From Gallionella sp. (lineage in GTDB: Bacteria; Pseudomonadota; Gammaproteobacteria; Burkholderiales; Gallionellaceae): a stretch of DNA of 64,000 bases. Below are positions 17,446 through 26,432 of this stretch, one piece after another. Where the stretch lies: positions 34,963-98,962 of the forward strand of contig JAUSNM010000021.1 in the NCBI GenBank assembly GCA_030645535.1, given 5' to 3'. The position numbers and the translations under genes are program-made. The notes under the pieces were generated by a model. The model had not been told where the DNA came from. It worked only from the letters and a program-made list of their open reading frames with translations, and searched no databases. The stretch's first letter is position 1, and each line of letters opens with the position of its first letter.

Positions 17446-17743
17446 CCCCTGTGCGCCGCCGAAGATAGCTGCAAACAAGTGGTGATTTTAGGTGAATACG
17501 TGCTGCTACGCTCCGCGTAGCAGCAGTTTCGGCGAAGACAAATTTCCATGAATGACGTAGCCAGCACTGTTTGAGTTCCGCAGCAAAGTGCGTTGTGTGC
17601 ACTTTGCCAGGGCGAGTTGCACAGCCCCGTTTGTTTGCGGCTATCGAGGGGACCCCGCAGGGGCGGCAAACCGGGGGCGATTTCTTTCGATTACCTTTCT
17701 TGGCAAGACAAGAAAGGTAATCAGCTGCCGGGCTGCCCCCGGC
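17446..17743 (-). repeat. Structured dispersed repeat, copy C (3' of xthA)
   Basis: The most regular copy. Plus-strand order: conserved block at 17446-17468; H5 TGCTGCTACGC/GCGTAGCAGCA (17501-17511, 17515-17525); H4 GCAAAGTGC/GCACTTTGC (17583-17591, 17599-17607); H3 CCCC GCA GGGG (17653-17663); H2 GATTACCTTTCTT/AAGAAAGGTAATC (17689-17701, 17710-17722); H1 GCCGGG/CCCGGC (17727-17743). It follows xthA on the minus strand by about 50 bp and precedes higB. Translations of it in any frame are Cys/Arg-rich and look non-genic. Confidence 0.93.
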
Positions 17744-17792
17744 GAAGTTGTCTTGAGCCTTATTCTGCGCAGGGCGCGATGAATCGCGCCCC

Positions 17793-18554
17793 CTACAATT
17801 CAACGATCACCGGTGTGTGATCGGACGGGCGTTCGAGCTTGCGCGGCGCTTTGTCGATCACGCAGCTTTTGCATAGTGGCACCAGCGCTTCGCTTACAAG
17901 AATATGGTCGATGCGCAGCCCCATGTTGCGGCGAAACGCCATCATCCGGTAATCCCACCAACTGAAGGTCTTATCAGTCTGTTCGAACAGGCGGTAACTG
18001 TCTTTCAGACCCAGCGACACCAGGCCCCTGAAGGCATCGCGTTCAGGCGGGCTTACCAGCACGTTGCCCACCCAGGCTGCCGGGTCGTGCACGTCGCGGT
18101 CTTCCGGCGCGATGTTGTAGTCGCCCAGCAGCACCAGTTTCGGGTAGCGCACCAGTTCCTGGCGCAACCAGTCGTGCAGCGCGGCCAGCCAACCTAACTT
18201 GTACTGATACTTGTCGGAATCGATGCTCTGTCCATTCGGGATGTAGACGCACACCACGCGCACATCGCCAAAAGTGGCGGCGATGACGCGTTTCTGTTCA
18301 TCGGCAAAATCAGGTATGCCGATCTGCACATCATGCCCCGGCTCGCGGCTCAGTATTGCCACACCGTTGTAGGTCTTCTGCCCTGCAAAGACGCTGTGGT
18401 AGCCTGCGGCCTCAAGTTCTGCCTGCGGAAAATCAGCGTCCTGCTGCTTGGTTTCCTGCAAACACAGCACGTCGACCGGATTGGCGGCCAGCCAGTCCAG
18501 CACCTGCGGCAGGCGCACTTTCAGCGAATTGACATTCCAGGTCGCGAGTTTCAT
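17793..18554 (-). CDS. xthA: Exodeoxyribonuclease III
   Basis: AP endonuclease and 3'-5' exonuclease of base excision repair. 253 residues; [16 protein letters not shown] start, catalytic [10 protein letters not shown] (Mg Glu), [22 protein letters not shown] and the closing RIDHILVSE and [10 protein letters not shown] motifs are all there. Its ATG shares one base with the prlC stop (TGATG), so it is translated with prlC. Confidence 0.96.
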   Translation of the reverse strand: MKLATWNVNSLKVRLPQVLDWLAANPVDVLCLQETKQQDADFPQAELEAAGYHSVFAGQKTYNGVAILSREPGHDVQIGIPDFADEQKRVIAATFGDVRVVCVYIPNGQSIDSDKYQYKLGWLAALHDWLRQELVRYPKLVLLGDYNIAPEDRDVHDPAAWVGNVLVSPPERDAFRGLVSLGLKDSYRLFEQTDKTFSWWDYRMMAFRRNMGLRIDHILVSEALVPLCKSCVIDKAPRKLERPSDHTPVIVEL

Positions 18555-20587
18555 CAGAGGGCGTCACCTAAACCGTTGTGTCGCAACAGCGCGTCGATGG
18601 ACGGTTCGCGGCCACGGAATGCGGCGAACGATTGCATTGCGCCGCGTGAACCGCCCACTGCAAGCACCTCCGCACGGAAGCGCGCGCCTACATCCGGATT
18701 GAGCACGCCTTGCTCCTCGAACAGGCTGTAGGCATCGGCGGATAACACTTCCGCCCATTTGTAGCTGTAATAGCCCGCGCCATAACCGCCCGCGAAAATA
18801 TGCGAGAAGCTGTGCGGGAAGCGGTTGTATTCCGGCGGGATCAGCACCGCCACCTCTTTGCGCACTTCATCCAATAAATTAAGGATGGTTTTAGCTCCAC
18901 CCGCCTCAAAGTCGCTGTGCATCAGCATGTCGAACAGTGAGAATTCGATCTGGCGCAAGGTTTGCAAGCCGCTCTGGAAATTCTTCGCGGCGAGCATCTT
19001 GTCGAACAATGCGCGGGGCAGGGGGGCGCCAGTATCGACATGACGCGTCATGCCGCACAGCACATCCCATTCCCAGCAGTAGTTTTCCATGAACTGGCTG
19101 GGCAATTCGACCGCATCCCATTCCACGCCGTTGATGCCGGACACACCCAGGTCTTCCACTTCCGTTAACAGATGGTGCAGACCGTGGCCGAATTCGTGGA
19201 ACAGGGTGATGACATCGTCGTGGGTGAACACCGCAGGCTTGCCGCCGACGGGTGCTGCAAAATTGCAGTTCATATAGGCCACAGGCGTCTGGATCAGCGC
19301 ATCCACGCGCCGGCGTGTAATCACATCATCCATCCAGGCACCGCCGCGCTTGCTGGCTCTGGCGTACAGGTCAAAATAGAACTGCCCGACCAACTGACCT
19401 TTTGAATCGCGTATATCGAAGAAACGCACGCTCTCGTGCCACACAGGGGCGACGGACGCGACGATGTACAGGTCATACAGCGTTTCAACCAGCTTGAACA
19501 ACCCTGTCAGCACGGCGTCTTCCGGGAAATATTCCTTCACTTCCTGTTCGGAAAAGGCATAACGCTGCTCGCGCAGCTTTTCGCCGGCATAGGTGGTGTC
19601 CCAGGAATGCAGATCACTGAGTCCGAGCTCTTTGTTCGCGAATTCGCGCAGCTCGGCCAGGTCTTTTTCAGCGAAAGGGCGCGCACGCAGCGCAAGTTCG
19701 CGCATGAAATCCACCACCTGCTGCGGCGTTTCCGCCATCTTGGCGGCCAGCGACAACTCGCCATAATTGGCAAAACCCAGCAGGCGCGCTTCTTCGCCGC
19801 GCAGTTGCACGATCTGATTCATCAGCTCTGAATTGTCCCATTCAGGTTTGCCGAACTCGGAGGCGCGTGTCGCGTAGGCGCGGTACATCTTTTCGCGCAA
19901 TTCGCGGTTATCGGCAAACTGCATCACCGGCATATAAGACGGCGCTTTCAAGGTGAACAGCCAGCCGGTCTTATCTGCTGCGATGGCCGCTTCCTGTGCG
20001 GTCTGCAACGCATCTTCCGGCAAGCCGCTCAAGTCGCTTATATTCTCGATGACCAGCGTGAAATCGTTGGTGGCATCCAGCAGGTTGTCGGAAAAACGCG
20101 ACGATAATTCGGATTGTTTCTCCTGAATTTCCAGATAACGCGCCTTCTTGTCTTCAGGCAATTCCGCGCCGCCGAGACGGAAATCGCGCAACTCGTTCGC
20201 GATGATCTTCTTGCGCGTGTCAGTCAAATCCTCGAATTCCGGACTGTTGCGCAATAGTTTGAATTTATTGAATAAATCTAGATTTTGCCCGAGCTCTGCG
20301 TAATACTGGGTGATCACCGGCAGCGTAGTGTTGTAGGCCTCGCGCAATTCGGGCGAATTCATCACCGCATTCAGGTGGCCTACCGGACCCCAGGCACGCG
20401 ACAGGCGCTCATGCGCGTCTTCCATCGGCGCGACGAAATTATTCCAGGTGGGCGTTCTGTCATCGGCCAGCAGATACCGGATCAGTTCGCGGCATTCCGC
20501 CAACAGTTTTTCGATCGCGGGTGCGACATGTTCGGGTTGGATCTCCGCAAAGCGCGGCAGACCAGTGAAGTCGAGTAATGGATTCAT
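18554..20587 (-). CDS. prlC: Oligopeptidase A (M3 metallopeptidase)
   Basis: Cytoplasmic zinc oligopeptidase that clears peptides such as cleaved signal peptides. The start at 20587 ([13 protein letters not shown]) gives 677 residues, close to E. coli PrlC; 16 extra codons to 20635 are not family-like. The zinc site is [14 protein letters not shown] (HEFGH), with the downstream Glu in the [16 protein letters not shown] block. Coupled to xthA by a TGATG junction. Confidence 0.96.
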   Translation of the reverse strand: MNPLLDFTGLPRFAEIQPEHVAPAIEKLLAECRELIRYLLADDRTPTWNNFVAPMEDAHERLSRAWGPVGHLNAVMNSPELREAYNTTLPVITQYYAELGQNLDLFNKFKLLRNSPEFEDLTDTRKKIIANELRDFRLGGAELPEDKKARYLEIQEKQSELSSRFSDNLLDATNDFTLVIENISDLSGLPEDALQTAQEAAIAADKTGWLFTLKAPSYMPVMQFADNRELREKMYRAYATRASEFGKPEWDNSELMNQIVQLRGEEARLLGFANYGELSLAAKMAETPQQVVDFMRELALRARPFAEKDLAELREFANKELGLSDLHSWDTTYAGEKLREQRYAFSEQEVKEYFPEDAVLTGLFKLVETLYDLYIVASVAPVWHESVRFFDIRDSKGQLVGQFYFDLYARASKRGGAWMDDVITRRRVDALIQTPVAYMNCNFAAPVGGKPAVFTHDDVITLFHEFGHGLHHLLTEVEDLGVSGINGVEWDAVELPSQFMENYCWEWDVLCGMTRHVDTGAPLPRALFDKMLAAKNFQSGLQTLRQIEFSLFDMLMHSDFEAGGAKTILNLLDEVRKEVAVLIPPEYNRFPHSFSHIFAGGYGAGYYSYKWAEVLSADAYSLFEEQGVLNPDVGARFRAEVLAVGGSRGAMQSFAAFRGREPSIDALLRHNGLGDAL

Positions 20588-20723
20588 GAATAAGCCGGGA
20601 ATTAAAGAGTTCGGTGGGAAAACTGACCAGCGCATTTTACTACGAAACGGCGATACCCCGACTTGCCCCTGTGATGGACGTCAATGTGATTTACTCTTTG
20701 CGTACGGGTTCGTGAATGACCGG

Positions 20724-20752
20724 TTGACCATAGAAATAATCCCCCGTATATT
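20724..20752 (+). promoter_or_regulatory. Predicted sigma-70 promoter ahead of the c-di-GMP riboswitch
   Basis: TTGACC (20724-20729), exactly 17 bases, TATATT (20747-20752). The start would fall near 20759, just before a perfect inverted repeat at 20761-20784. The rest of the gap from prlC (20588-20723) shows nothing I can name. Confidence 0.7.
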
Positions 20753-20760
20753 GCTAATCA

Positions 20761-20784
20761 GTTGTTCCACCACAGTGGAACAAC
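20761..20784 (+). promoter_or_regulatory. Perfect 10-bp inverted repeat at the predicted transcript start
   Basis: GTTGTTCCAC, loop CACA, GTGGAACAAC. By position it is either an operator overlapping the +1 site or a stabilising hairpin at the 5' end of the RNA, only a few bases ahead of the riboswitch. Confidence 0.7.
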
Positions 20785-20788
20785 AACA

Positions 20789-20876
20789 AATCTGCAAATG
20801 GCAAACCTGTTGAAAAGCAGGGACGCAAAGTTACCGGTCTAAGGGATTTATCCTATGACAGCGGGATCGCCAGATA
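20789..20876 (+). ncRNA. c-di-GMP-I (GEMM) riboswitch, copy 3
   Basis: Core elements in order: P1 5' arm ATCTG (20790-20794), ATGGCAAACC, the P2 hairpin CCTG-TTGAAAAG-CAGG with the GAAA-type loop, GGGACGCAAAG, CCGGTCTAAG, then AGCGGGATCGCC and the P1 3' arm CAGAT (20871-20875). The invariant GCAAACC, GACGCAAAG and CTAA words match the class. Downstream, AACGGGA (20878-20884) can pair with TTCCCGTT (20915-20922) as a possible switch. The gene controlled begins at 20982. Confidence 0.92.
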
Positions 20877-20981
20877 AAACGGGAGTGTCAAGTGACGCAC
20901 CCGGTTTTCTATGCTTCCCGTTAAGCGTGGTAACTCCGCAGGTTTGAATTTGATTCTGAATTTGAATATCAGGAGAAATCA

Positions 20982-21179
20982 ATGACTTACTCAATACCTT
21001 TTTTAGCCGTCAGCTTCATATTTACCCTCCTCTTTTTGCATAGCTGCGCGGTTTACTGGCAGGAACGCAAAGAAGGGCGCTCACATGAAGCCTCAGTACA
21101 CGAAACCATCGTAGCCACCGTGTTTTTTGCAGGTTCAGCAACCATTCAATATTTTTCTGTCGTTTCACACTATGCCTAG
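20982..21179 (+). CDS. 65-residue membrane protein under c-di-GMP riboswitch
   Basis: Not a family I recognise. The protein has two hydrophobic segments, about 5-26 (IPFLAVSFIFTLLFLHSCAV) and 43-60 (TIVATVFFAGSATIQYF), joined by a charged loop QERKEGRSHEAS: a small two-pass membrane hairpin. AGGAGA at 20971-20976 is a strong ribosome site five bases before the ATG. A promoter, a hairpin and a GEMM riboswitch precede it, and no other gene follows on the strand, so this small protein appears to be the sole target. A role in c-di-GMP output (envelope, surface attachment, motility) is inference. Confidence 0.75.
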   Translation: MTYSIPFLAVSFIFTLLFLHSCAVYWQERKEGRSHEASVHETIVATVFFAGSATIQYFSVVSHYA

Positions 21180-21216
21180 TGCTTATTCCTGCGCAAAGGT
21201 CAGTGGTAAGGAGCGA

Positions 21217-21921
21217 CTACTCAGGTAATTTGTCGCGCAGCTCGTTGCGGTCAAACCACCATGAGTCACCGACGATGGCATTAACCACCTGACTCAGCCG
21301 GGGCAGAAATACCTGCGGGTCGCGCAAACCCAGCTTATCCATCCAGGCATCGAGCGCCTGCTGATCCTGTACGTTGCTGTGGCGTAAGGCTACGCGGGCA
21401 ATCAGATCATTGGCCAGCAGGCTCCAGTCTTCGTGCTCCGCATCGCCGGCGCGCAGGTCTATCACATAGCGCGTCGTGACAGCGGCGAGTGCTGCGCCAT
21501 CTGCATGGGCGGGTGTTTCAGTGACCACATGATCGAGCATGGCGTAGGTGAGTTCATGCGTCACGGGATAAGTCACCGCAAGCCAGACGCCCATGCCCAG
21601 CGCAGGAATCGAGGCGGCTTGTTCAGTCTGGTACAGCACGTTGCACGCCTCCACGGCATCCTGCCATGATTCATTTTTCAATGCGGCATCAAAAGCCGTG
21701 CGCGCCAGATTCCAGGCTTCCTCATTGCGCTCCAGCCAGACCAGGATTTCGGCGATATCCAGTTGCAGCCGGACACGCGTCAAAGGGTCGGCGTCCGAAC
21801 AATGCGCCAATGCCAGATTTTTTTCAGCCAACTGCTGCTCGAAATCGACTCGCTCGGCGTCCGTCAAACTGTTTTTTAAATCAACCATTTGAACCGGTGG
21901 CGCTGGATTTATTTCACTCAT
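21217..21921 (-). CDS. Conserved-looking protein of unknown function after pyrX
   Basis: A 234-residue acidic, helical, soluble protein without signal peptide or membrane segment. Repeated helical pairs (RVRLQLDIAEILVWLERNEEAWNLARTAF, then WQDAVEACNVLYQTE) give it a TPR-like look, but I do not assign a domain. It starts 11 bp after the pyrX stop on the same strand, so it is probably the last gene of the ruvX-pyrB-pyrX run. Function unknown. Confidence 0.75.
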   Translation of the reverse strand: MSEINPAPPVQMVDLKNSLTDAERVDFEQQLAEKNLALAHCSDADPLTRVRLQLDIAEILVWLERNEEAWNLARTAFDAALKNESWQDAVEACNVLYQTEQAASIPALGMGVWLAVTYPVTHELTYAMLDHVVTETPAHADGAALAAVTTRYVIDLRAGDAEHEDWSLLANDLIARVALRHSNVQDQQALDAWMDKLGLRDPQVFLPRLSQVVNAIVGDSWWFDRNELRDKLPE

Positions 21922-21932
21922 GATTGCAGTTC

Positions 21933-23207
21933 CTATCCCTGATACACGACTTTGCCGTCAACCAGCGTGTAGCGAACCTTCCCTTGTACTTCCATTCCCG
22001 TGAACGGGGTGTTCTTGCCCTGGCTTTTCAGCGCCGCAGGTTCTACTTTCCAGTAAATCTCCGGATCAAATACGCACACGTCGGCAGCTGCACCGATACT
22101 CAGGTGACCTGCATCCAGCCCTAATATCTGCGCTGGCCGCAACGTGGCTTTTGCGAGTGCATCGGCTAATGACAGCTTTTCCTGTTCAGCCCATTTAAGC
22201 ACCAGCGGCAACAGCAACTCCAGTCCCGTCGCGCCCGATTCCGCTTCGGCGAAGGGCAATTGCTTCGCATCTTCGTCCACCGGCGCATGATTGGAACAGA
22301 TGGCATCTATCGTGCCATCCAGCAAACCGGCACGCAGCGCTGCCCTGTCGCGCAGACTGCGCAGCGGCGGGGTCAGGCGACAATTAGGATCAAAAAAACC
22401 GATGTCCATTTCCGACAAATGTACGTGGTTTATCGTTACATCGCAGGTCACCGCCAGGCCTTGCTGCCGGGCTGTACGAACCATTTCCACACCCGCAGCG
22501 CTTGAAAGCCGGCAGATGTGCAGCTTCACGCCGGTCTCACGCGCCAACGTCAGCATCGTCGCCAGCGCGATGGTTTCGGCACAAACCGGGATGGCGGGCA
22601 GTCCGCAACGAGTCGCCACTTCGCCATCATGCGCCACGCCGTCGCGAGCCAGAAAGCTGTCCTGCGGACGCAGCCATACGGAGAAACCAAAGGTGGCCGC
22701 ATATTGCATCGCACGAAATAACACGCGTGTATCGGTGAGTGGCGCGTCGGCCTGGCTGAACGCCACGCATCCGGCCTCCACCAATTCGGACATTTCGGTC
22801 AACTCCTGGCCTTTCAGCGCAGTAGTCAACGCGGCAACCGGGTAGAGGTGCGCCTGATGCAAATTCCGGGCGCGGTGCTTGAGCATTTCCACGAGCCCTG
22901 GCTCATCCAGCGGCGGATCGGTATCGGGCGGGCAGGCGAGGCTGGTTATTCCGCCTGCCACAGCTGCATCCATTTCCGATTCCAGCGTGGCCATGTATTC
23001 GTAACCCGGCTCGCGCAAACGCGCTGCCAGATCGATCAGGCCGGGTGATACGATTAACCCCGTGGCATCGATGACCTGAGCTGCGACGAAACCGTCCGGT
23101 GCCTGACCTATCGCCGCGATAAGTTTATTGGAGATAAAAATATCCAGCTTTGCGTCGATGTTGTTTCTCGGGTCGATCAGGCGACCATTTTTGATGTGAA
23201 TATTCAT
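21933..23207 (-). CDS. pyrX: Dihydroorotase-like subunit, probably inactive (PyrC'/PyrX)
   Basis: Homologue of dihydroorotase encoded next to aspartate transcarbamylase; in Pseudomonas such inactive copies scaffold the PyrB dodecamer. The DxHxHxREPG metal motif of active enzymes reads [10 protein letters not shown] here (59-68), so both histidines are lost (A61, R63). The late Asp of the active DHAP motif is Asn (SNHAPV). The 424-residue amidohydrolase fold is otherwise intact. A 4-bp ATGA overlap couples it to pyrB. An active pyrC must exist elsewhere if the strain makes pyrimidines. Confidence 0.92.
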   Translation of the reverse strand: MNIHIKNGRLIDPRNNIDAKLDIFISNKLIAAIGQAPDGFVAAQVIDATGLIVSPGLIDLAARLREPGYEYMATLESEMDAAVAGGITSLACPPDTDPPLDEPGLVEMLKHRARNLHQAHLYPVAALTTALKGQELTEMSELVEAGCVAFSQADAPLTDTRVLFRAMQYAATFGFSVWLRPQDSFLARDGVAHDGEVATRCGLPAIPVCAETIALATMLTLARETGVKLHICRLSSAAGVEMVRTARQQGLAVTCDVTINHVHLSEMDIGFFDPNCRLTPPLRSLRDRAALRAGLLDGTIDAICSNHAPVDEDAKQLPFAEAESGATGLELLLPLVLKWAEQEKLSLADALAKATLRPAQILGLDAGHLSIGAAADVCVFDPEIYWKVEPAALKSQGKNTPFTGMEVQGKVRYTLVDGKVVYQG

Positions 23208-24160
23208 TTGCCGTTCCCTGCTAACGTGCTCATCACCGCCATGCGTACCGCGATGCCGAAGGTTACCTGCGACAGGATGACGGATTGCAAACCATCGGCC
23301 ACGCGCGAGTCGATTTCAATGCCGCGATTCATCGGTCCCGGGTGCATCACGATCGCATCCGCTTTGGCGTAAGCCAACTTTTCTTCAGTAAGACCATAAT
23401 TTTTGAAGTATTCCTGCCCGGAGGGAAGCAATGCGCCCTGCATGCGCTCATTCTGCAAGCGCAGCATCAGCACCACATCCACGTCCTTTAAGCCTTTCGC
23501 CATGTCGTGATAAACCTGCACGCCGAGATTTTCGACCATGGTCGGCAGCAGCGTCTTGGGTGCGATGACCCGTACTTCCGGAACGCCTAACGTGGTCAGC
23601 GCATGAATCTGCGAACGCGCAACGCGCGAATGCAACACGTCGCCTACGATGGCCACGCGCAGATTGTGAAATTCCTTCTTGTAATGGCGGATGGTGAACA
23701 TGTCCAGCAACGCCTGGGTCGGATGTGCATGCCGCCCGTCTCCCGCATTGATGACATGGATTTCGGGTGCGACATGCCGCGCGATCAGATGCGCCGCACC
23801 GCTTTGCGAATGGCGCACCACGAACATATCGGCGTGCATCGCACAGAGGTTGTCCACGGTGTCCAGCAATGTTTCGCCCTTGCTGGTGGAAGATGACCCG
23901 ATGTTCAGATTGACCACATCTGCTGACAGGCGCTTGGCGGCAATTTCAAACGTGGTGCGCGTGCGCGTGCTGTTCTCGAAGAACACGTTGAACACCGACT
24001 TGCCGTGCAGCAGCGGAACTTTCTTGATCTCGCGTCCTTCGGCGACATCCAGAAATGACGCGGCACGGTCGAGAATGTCGCGCATGATGCGCACCGGCAG
24101 CCCTTCTGTGGTCAACAGATGTTGAAGCTCGCCGTCTTTATTGAGTTGTGGATTATTCAT
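23204..24160 (-). CDS. pyrB: Aspartate carbamoyltransferase catalytic subunit
   Basis: First committed step of pyrimidine synthesis. The ATG at 24160 ([15 protein letters not shown]) has GAGG five bases upstream and overlaps the ruvX stop by 8 bp; an ATG six codons earlier is less likely. The carbamoyl-phosphate motif [15 protein letters not shown] (about 46-60) and [12 protein letters not shown] are diagnostic. The order ruvX-pyrB-pyrX lacks the pyrR gene found in pseudomonads. Confidence 0.96.
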   Translation of the reverse strand: MNNPQLNKDGELQHLLTTEGLPVRIMRDILDRAASFLDVAEGREIKKVPLLHGKSVFNVFFENSTRTRTTFEIAAKRLSADVVNLNIGSSSTSKGETLLDTVDNLCAMHADMFVVRHSQSGAAHLIARHVAPEIHVINAGDGRHAHPTQALLDMFTIRHYKKEFHNLRVAIVGDVLHSRVARSQIHALTTLGVPEVRVIAPKTLLPTMVENLGVQVYHDMAKGLKDVDVVLMLRLQNERMQGALLPSGQEYFKNYGLTEEKLAYAKADAIVMHPGPMNRGIEIDSRVADGLQSVILSQVTFGIAVRMAVMSTLAGNGK

Positions 24161-24761
24161 GTATACCTCTATCGGCATTTACGATTACACAGGCTGCAGG
24201 CTCATCAAGGTAGGCCTGCAAGATTTGTTGTGCGGCATACTGGTCGATCAGACTCTTCTGCTCCCGGCCTCTGATGCCTTCTCTGTTCAGCTGTTCGCTG
24301 GCCGCCAGCGAAGTATAACGTTCATCTACCAGTATCGTAGTCAGGCTGAACCTGCCGTGCAGACGATTGGCAAAGCGACGGCACAGCGCAGTCAGTTCGT
24401 GCGGCGTTCCGTCATCGTTGCTGGGCAGCCCCACCAGCAGTGCACAGGGCTGCCATTCCTTGACAAGTGCTGCGATGGCCGCAAAACGGATCTCGTTTTT
24501 CTCTTCCGAAATGGTGGTCAGGGGGCGCGAACTGGCGGAAAAGGTGTTGCCAACTGCGACGCCGATGCGCTGGGTACCGAAATCGAATGCGAGCAGGGTG
24601 CCAACTACAGGATTCGGGATTCGGGACTCAGGATTCAGGAGCGCGGAGCGGGAATCCAAAGTTGTCGAATGAGATTCGGAAACAGAAAGCTGCTGCGCAG
24701 CGACACCGCTCAATCCTGCATCCTGCATCCTGCATCCTGCTTTATCAGGCATGTCCGGCAT
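24153..24761 (-). CDS. ruvX: Holliday-junction-resolvase-like RuvX/YqgF with inserted N-terminus
   Basis: RNase-H-fold nuclease implicated in 16S pre-rRNA 5' maturation. The core [32 protein letters not shown] and [12 protein letters not shown] motifs are intact. At 202 residues it is about 60 longer than usual, all at the N-terminus, where residues about 8-52 are encoded by a heptad-repeat element. The first codons (MPDMPDK) overlap the yqgE end, the usual coupling, so the element appears to have entered just inside the original start. No good internal start was found between the insert and the core. Confidence 0.9.
   Translation of the reverse strand: MPDMPDKAGCRMQDAGLSGVAAQQLSVSESHSTTLDSRSALLNPESRIPNPVVGTLLAFDFGTQRIGVAVGNTFSASSRPLTTISEEKNEIRFAAIAALVKEWQPCALLVGLPSNDDGTPHELTALCRRFANRLHGRFSLTTILVDERYTSLAASEQLNREGIRGREQKSLIDQYAAQQILQAYLDEPAACVIVNADRGIHE
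24608..24740. repeat. Heptad-repeat element inside ruvX
   Basis: Left arm 24608-24640 steps as GGATTCN heptads; right arm 24711-24740 steps as CATCCTG heptads (four near-perfect copies). The arms are partly complementary around a 70-base core. The same two heptads, in swapped order, flank the apbE/gshA junction at 41743-41963. Confidence 0.85.
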
Positions 24762-25305
24762 CTTCTACCAGCATGGAATAATTCACACCGAGCAGCGCCA
24801 TCGCCGCAGCCAGCCGTTCCTCGGCCGGCATACCAAACAGGATATGTTCGTTTGCAGGCACGGTCAGCCAGATATTTTCGTTGATCTCGTGCTCCAGCTG
24901 GCCCGGCTCCCATCCTGAATAACCCAGCGTTACCAGCAGGTTATGCGGGCCTTTGCCTTCGCCCAGTGCTTCGAGTATATCTTTGGAGGTGGTCAGTGCC
25001 AGCTTGTCATTGATGCGAAGCGTAGATTGCCAATCCTGTTTCGTGTCGTGCAGCACAAAGCCGCGCTCGACTTGTACCGGGCCGCCCACATGCACCGGCA
25101 TCTTCGCAAGCCTGGGCTGATGCAGCGGAATATTGATTTGACTGAACATGTCAGCCAGTGTCAGGCTGATCGGCCGGTTTATCACGATGCCGAGTGCGCC
25201 GTTCTCGTCGTGCTCGCAGATATAAGTCAGCGTGCCGGCAAAAAACCCCTCTTGCATGGCAGGCATGGCAATCAGGAAGTGGTTGGTAAGATCGAATGTA
25301 GACAT
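24745..25305 (-). CDS. yqgE: YqgE/AlgH family protein (UPF0301)
   Basis: Conserved protein of uncertain biochemical role found beside ruvX in most gammas and betas. The start at 25305 (MSTFDLTNHFLIAMPAM) gives 186 residues, the normal length; an ATG 11 codons earlier is not family-like. Typical segments: GALGIVINRP, VHVGGPVQVERGFVLH, and LGYSGWEPGQLEHEI. It overlaps ruvX by 17 bp. Confidence 0.93.
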   Translation of the reverse strand: MSTFDLTNHFLIAMPAMQEGFFAGTLTYICEHDENGALGIVINRPISLTLADMFSQINIPLHQPRLAKMPVHVGGPVQVERGFVLHDTKQDWQSTLRINDKLALTTSKDILEALGEGKGPHNLLVTLGYSGWEPGQLEHEINENIWLTVPANEHILFGMPAEERLAAAMALLGVNYSMLVEDAGHA

Positions 25306-25401
25306 GTCGGCATTGTAGCTGGCTAAGCTACGCTTCACAATTCAGCGTTGGTTAAATCCACAGGCAGAAGACGGGTAAACAGGCGTTTCGCCGTCAGACT
25401 T

Positions 25402-26427
25402 TCATCTTTCCCTTATGGGATTAACAGCGGCGGGAGCCGGCAGATGTATCGTGAACTGCGTACCCAGGCCAGGCCTGGAACTGACGCTGATTCGCCCACC
25501 CAATTCCGCAATTTCGCTGCGCACCACATCCATGCCTATGCCACGGCCTGCCACTTGCGTGACTTCCCCGGCCGTTGACATACCCGGGATGAAAATCAGC
25601 TGCGCCAGCTGATCGTCGTTGACGGACGTATCAGCCTCATCCAACAAGCCTTTTTTAATGGCCTGTTCGCGCAAGGCCGGCAAATCCAAACCGCGTCCGT
25701 CATCGCTTAATTCAAATATAAGCTGGTTGTTTTCCCAGCGCAGGTTTAAGGTTATTTCACCGATGACCTCTTTTCCGCTGGCGATACGCTGCAGCTCATC
25801 TTCGATGCCATGTACGATCGCATTGCGCAACAGATGTTCCAGCGGGGCCGTCATTTTCCCCGGTATATCCCGTTCCACATCGAAGCCGATCAGCTCCAGA
25901 TTGGCACGACGACCCAGCTCCTTTGCGGTCTGCCGCAATGTGCGATACAGCCGTTCAGCCACACCTGTGCCAACTGCACGCCGGTCAACCTCATCGGCAT
26001 GGTTTTCCTCTGCTGCAAACAGGTGCAATTCTTCCAGCAGGGTGTTTATCTGATTAAAATCAGCCTCCAGCGCATCCCGGAAGTCGGCATCAGTGCCATC
26101 TGCGAGCAAACGACCTTCCATTGCGTGAGCAATGTCCCCGATGCGCATGACACCCGTCATGCGTGCGCTGCCCTTGAGGGTATGCAGCAGTCGATTCAAC
26201 AGGTGTGGATCATGGCTCGTCTCGTCGCGCAGAGCGCGCAAGCAACCGGCTATTCTGGGACACAGTTCGTCAGCTTCCTCCAGGAAAACCGGCAGCAACT
26301 GGGCATCCACGTCATCATGCAGGATATTTTCATCCTCGACAGACCGGATAGCTTTGAGGTGCGCATTCAACTGAACCAGCGCCTCATCATTAATATCCTG
26401 CGGGAATGCTGCTTGGGTAGGCTGCAT
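25402..26427 (-). CDS. CheA-like histidine kinase lacking the CheW-like domain
   Basis: A short relative of CheA/ChpA. From the ATG at 26427 (MQPTQAAFPQDIND), five bases after the trkH stop, the 341 residues hold an Hpt domain with the phospho-acceptor in LLHTLKGSARMTG, a linker, and a CheA-type ATPase domain with LEHLLRNAIVHGIE (N box), DDGRGLDL (G1), GRGIGMDVVRSEI (G2) and GTQFTIHLP. It ends there, without the CheW-like P5 domain or receiver, so it should not dock on chemoreceptor arrays in the normal way. The 97-bp gap to yqgE holds no remnant I could see. Upstream frame to 26907 is a shadow of trkH. Confidence 0.85.
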   Translation of the reverse strand: MQPTQAAFPQDINDEALVQLNAHLKAIRSVEDENILHDDVDAQLLPVFLEEADELCPRIAGCLRALRDETSHDPHLLNRLLHTLKGSARMTGVMRIGDIAHAMEGRLLADGTDADFRDALEADFNQINTLLEELHLFAAEENHADEVDRRAVGTGVAERLYRTLRQTAKELGRRANLELIGFDVERDIPGKMTAPLEHLLRNAIVHGIEDELQRIASGKEVIGEITLNLRWENNQLIFELSDDGRGLDLPALREQAIKKGLLDEADTSVNDDQLAQLIFIPGMSTAGEVTQVAGRGIGMDVVRSEIAELGGRISVSSRPGLGTQFTIHLPAPAAVNPIRER

Positions 26428-26432
26428 GCCTG

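Noticed and set aside
15958..17743. Prophage or genomic island
   Set aside because: No integrase, tRNA target, phage structural gene or transposase is present; only a toxin-antitoxin pair, one unknown gene and a repeat.
17441..17803. 120-residue minus-strand frame over repeat copy C
   Set aside because: Its sequence is Cys/Arg-rich, overlaps the xthA stop, lacks a ribosome site and mirrors frames in the other repeat copies.
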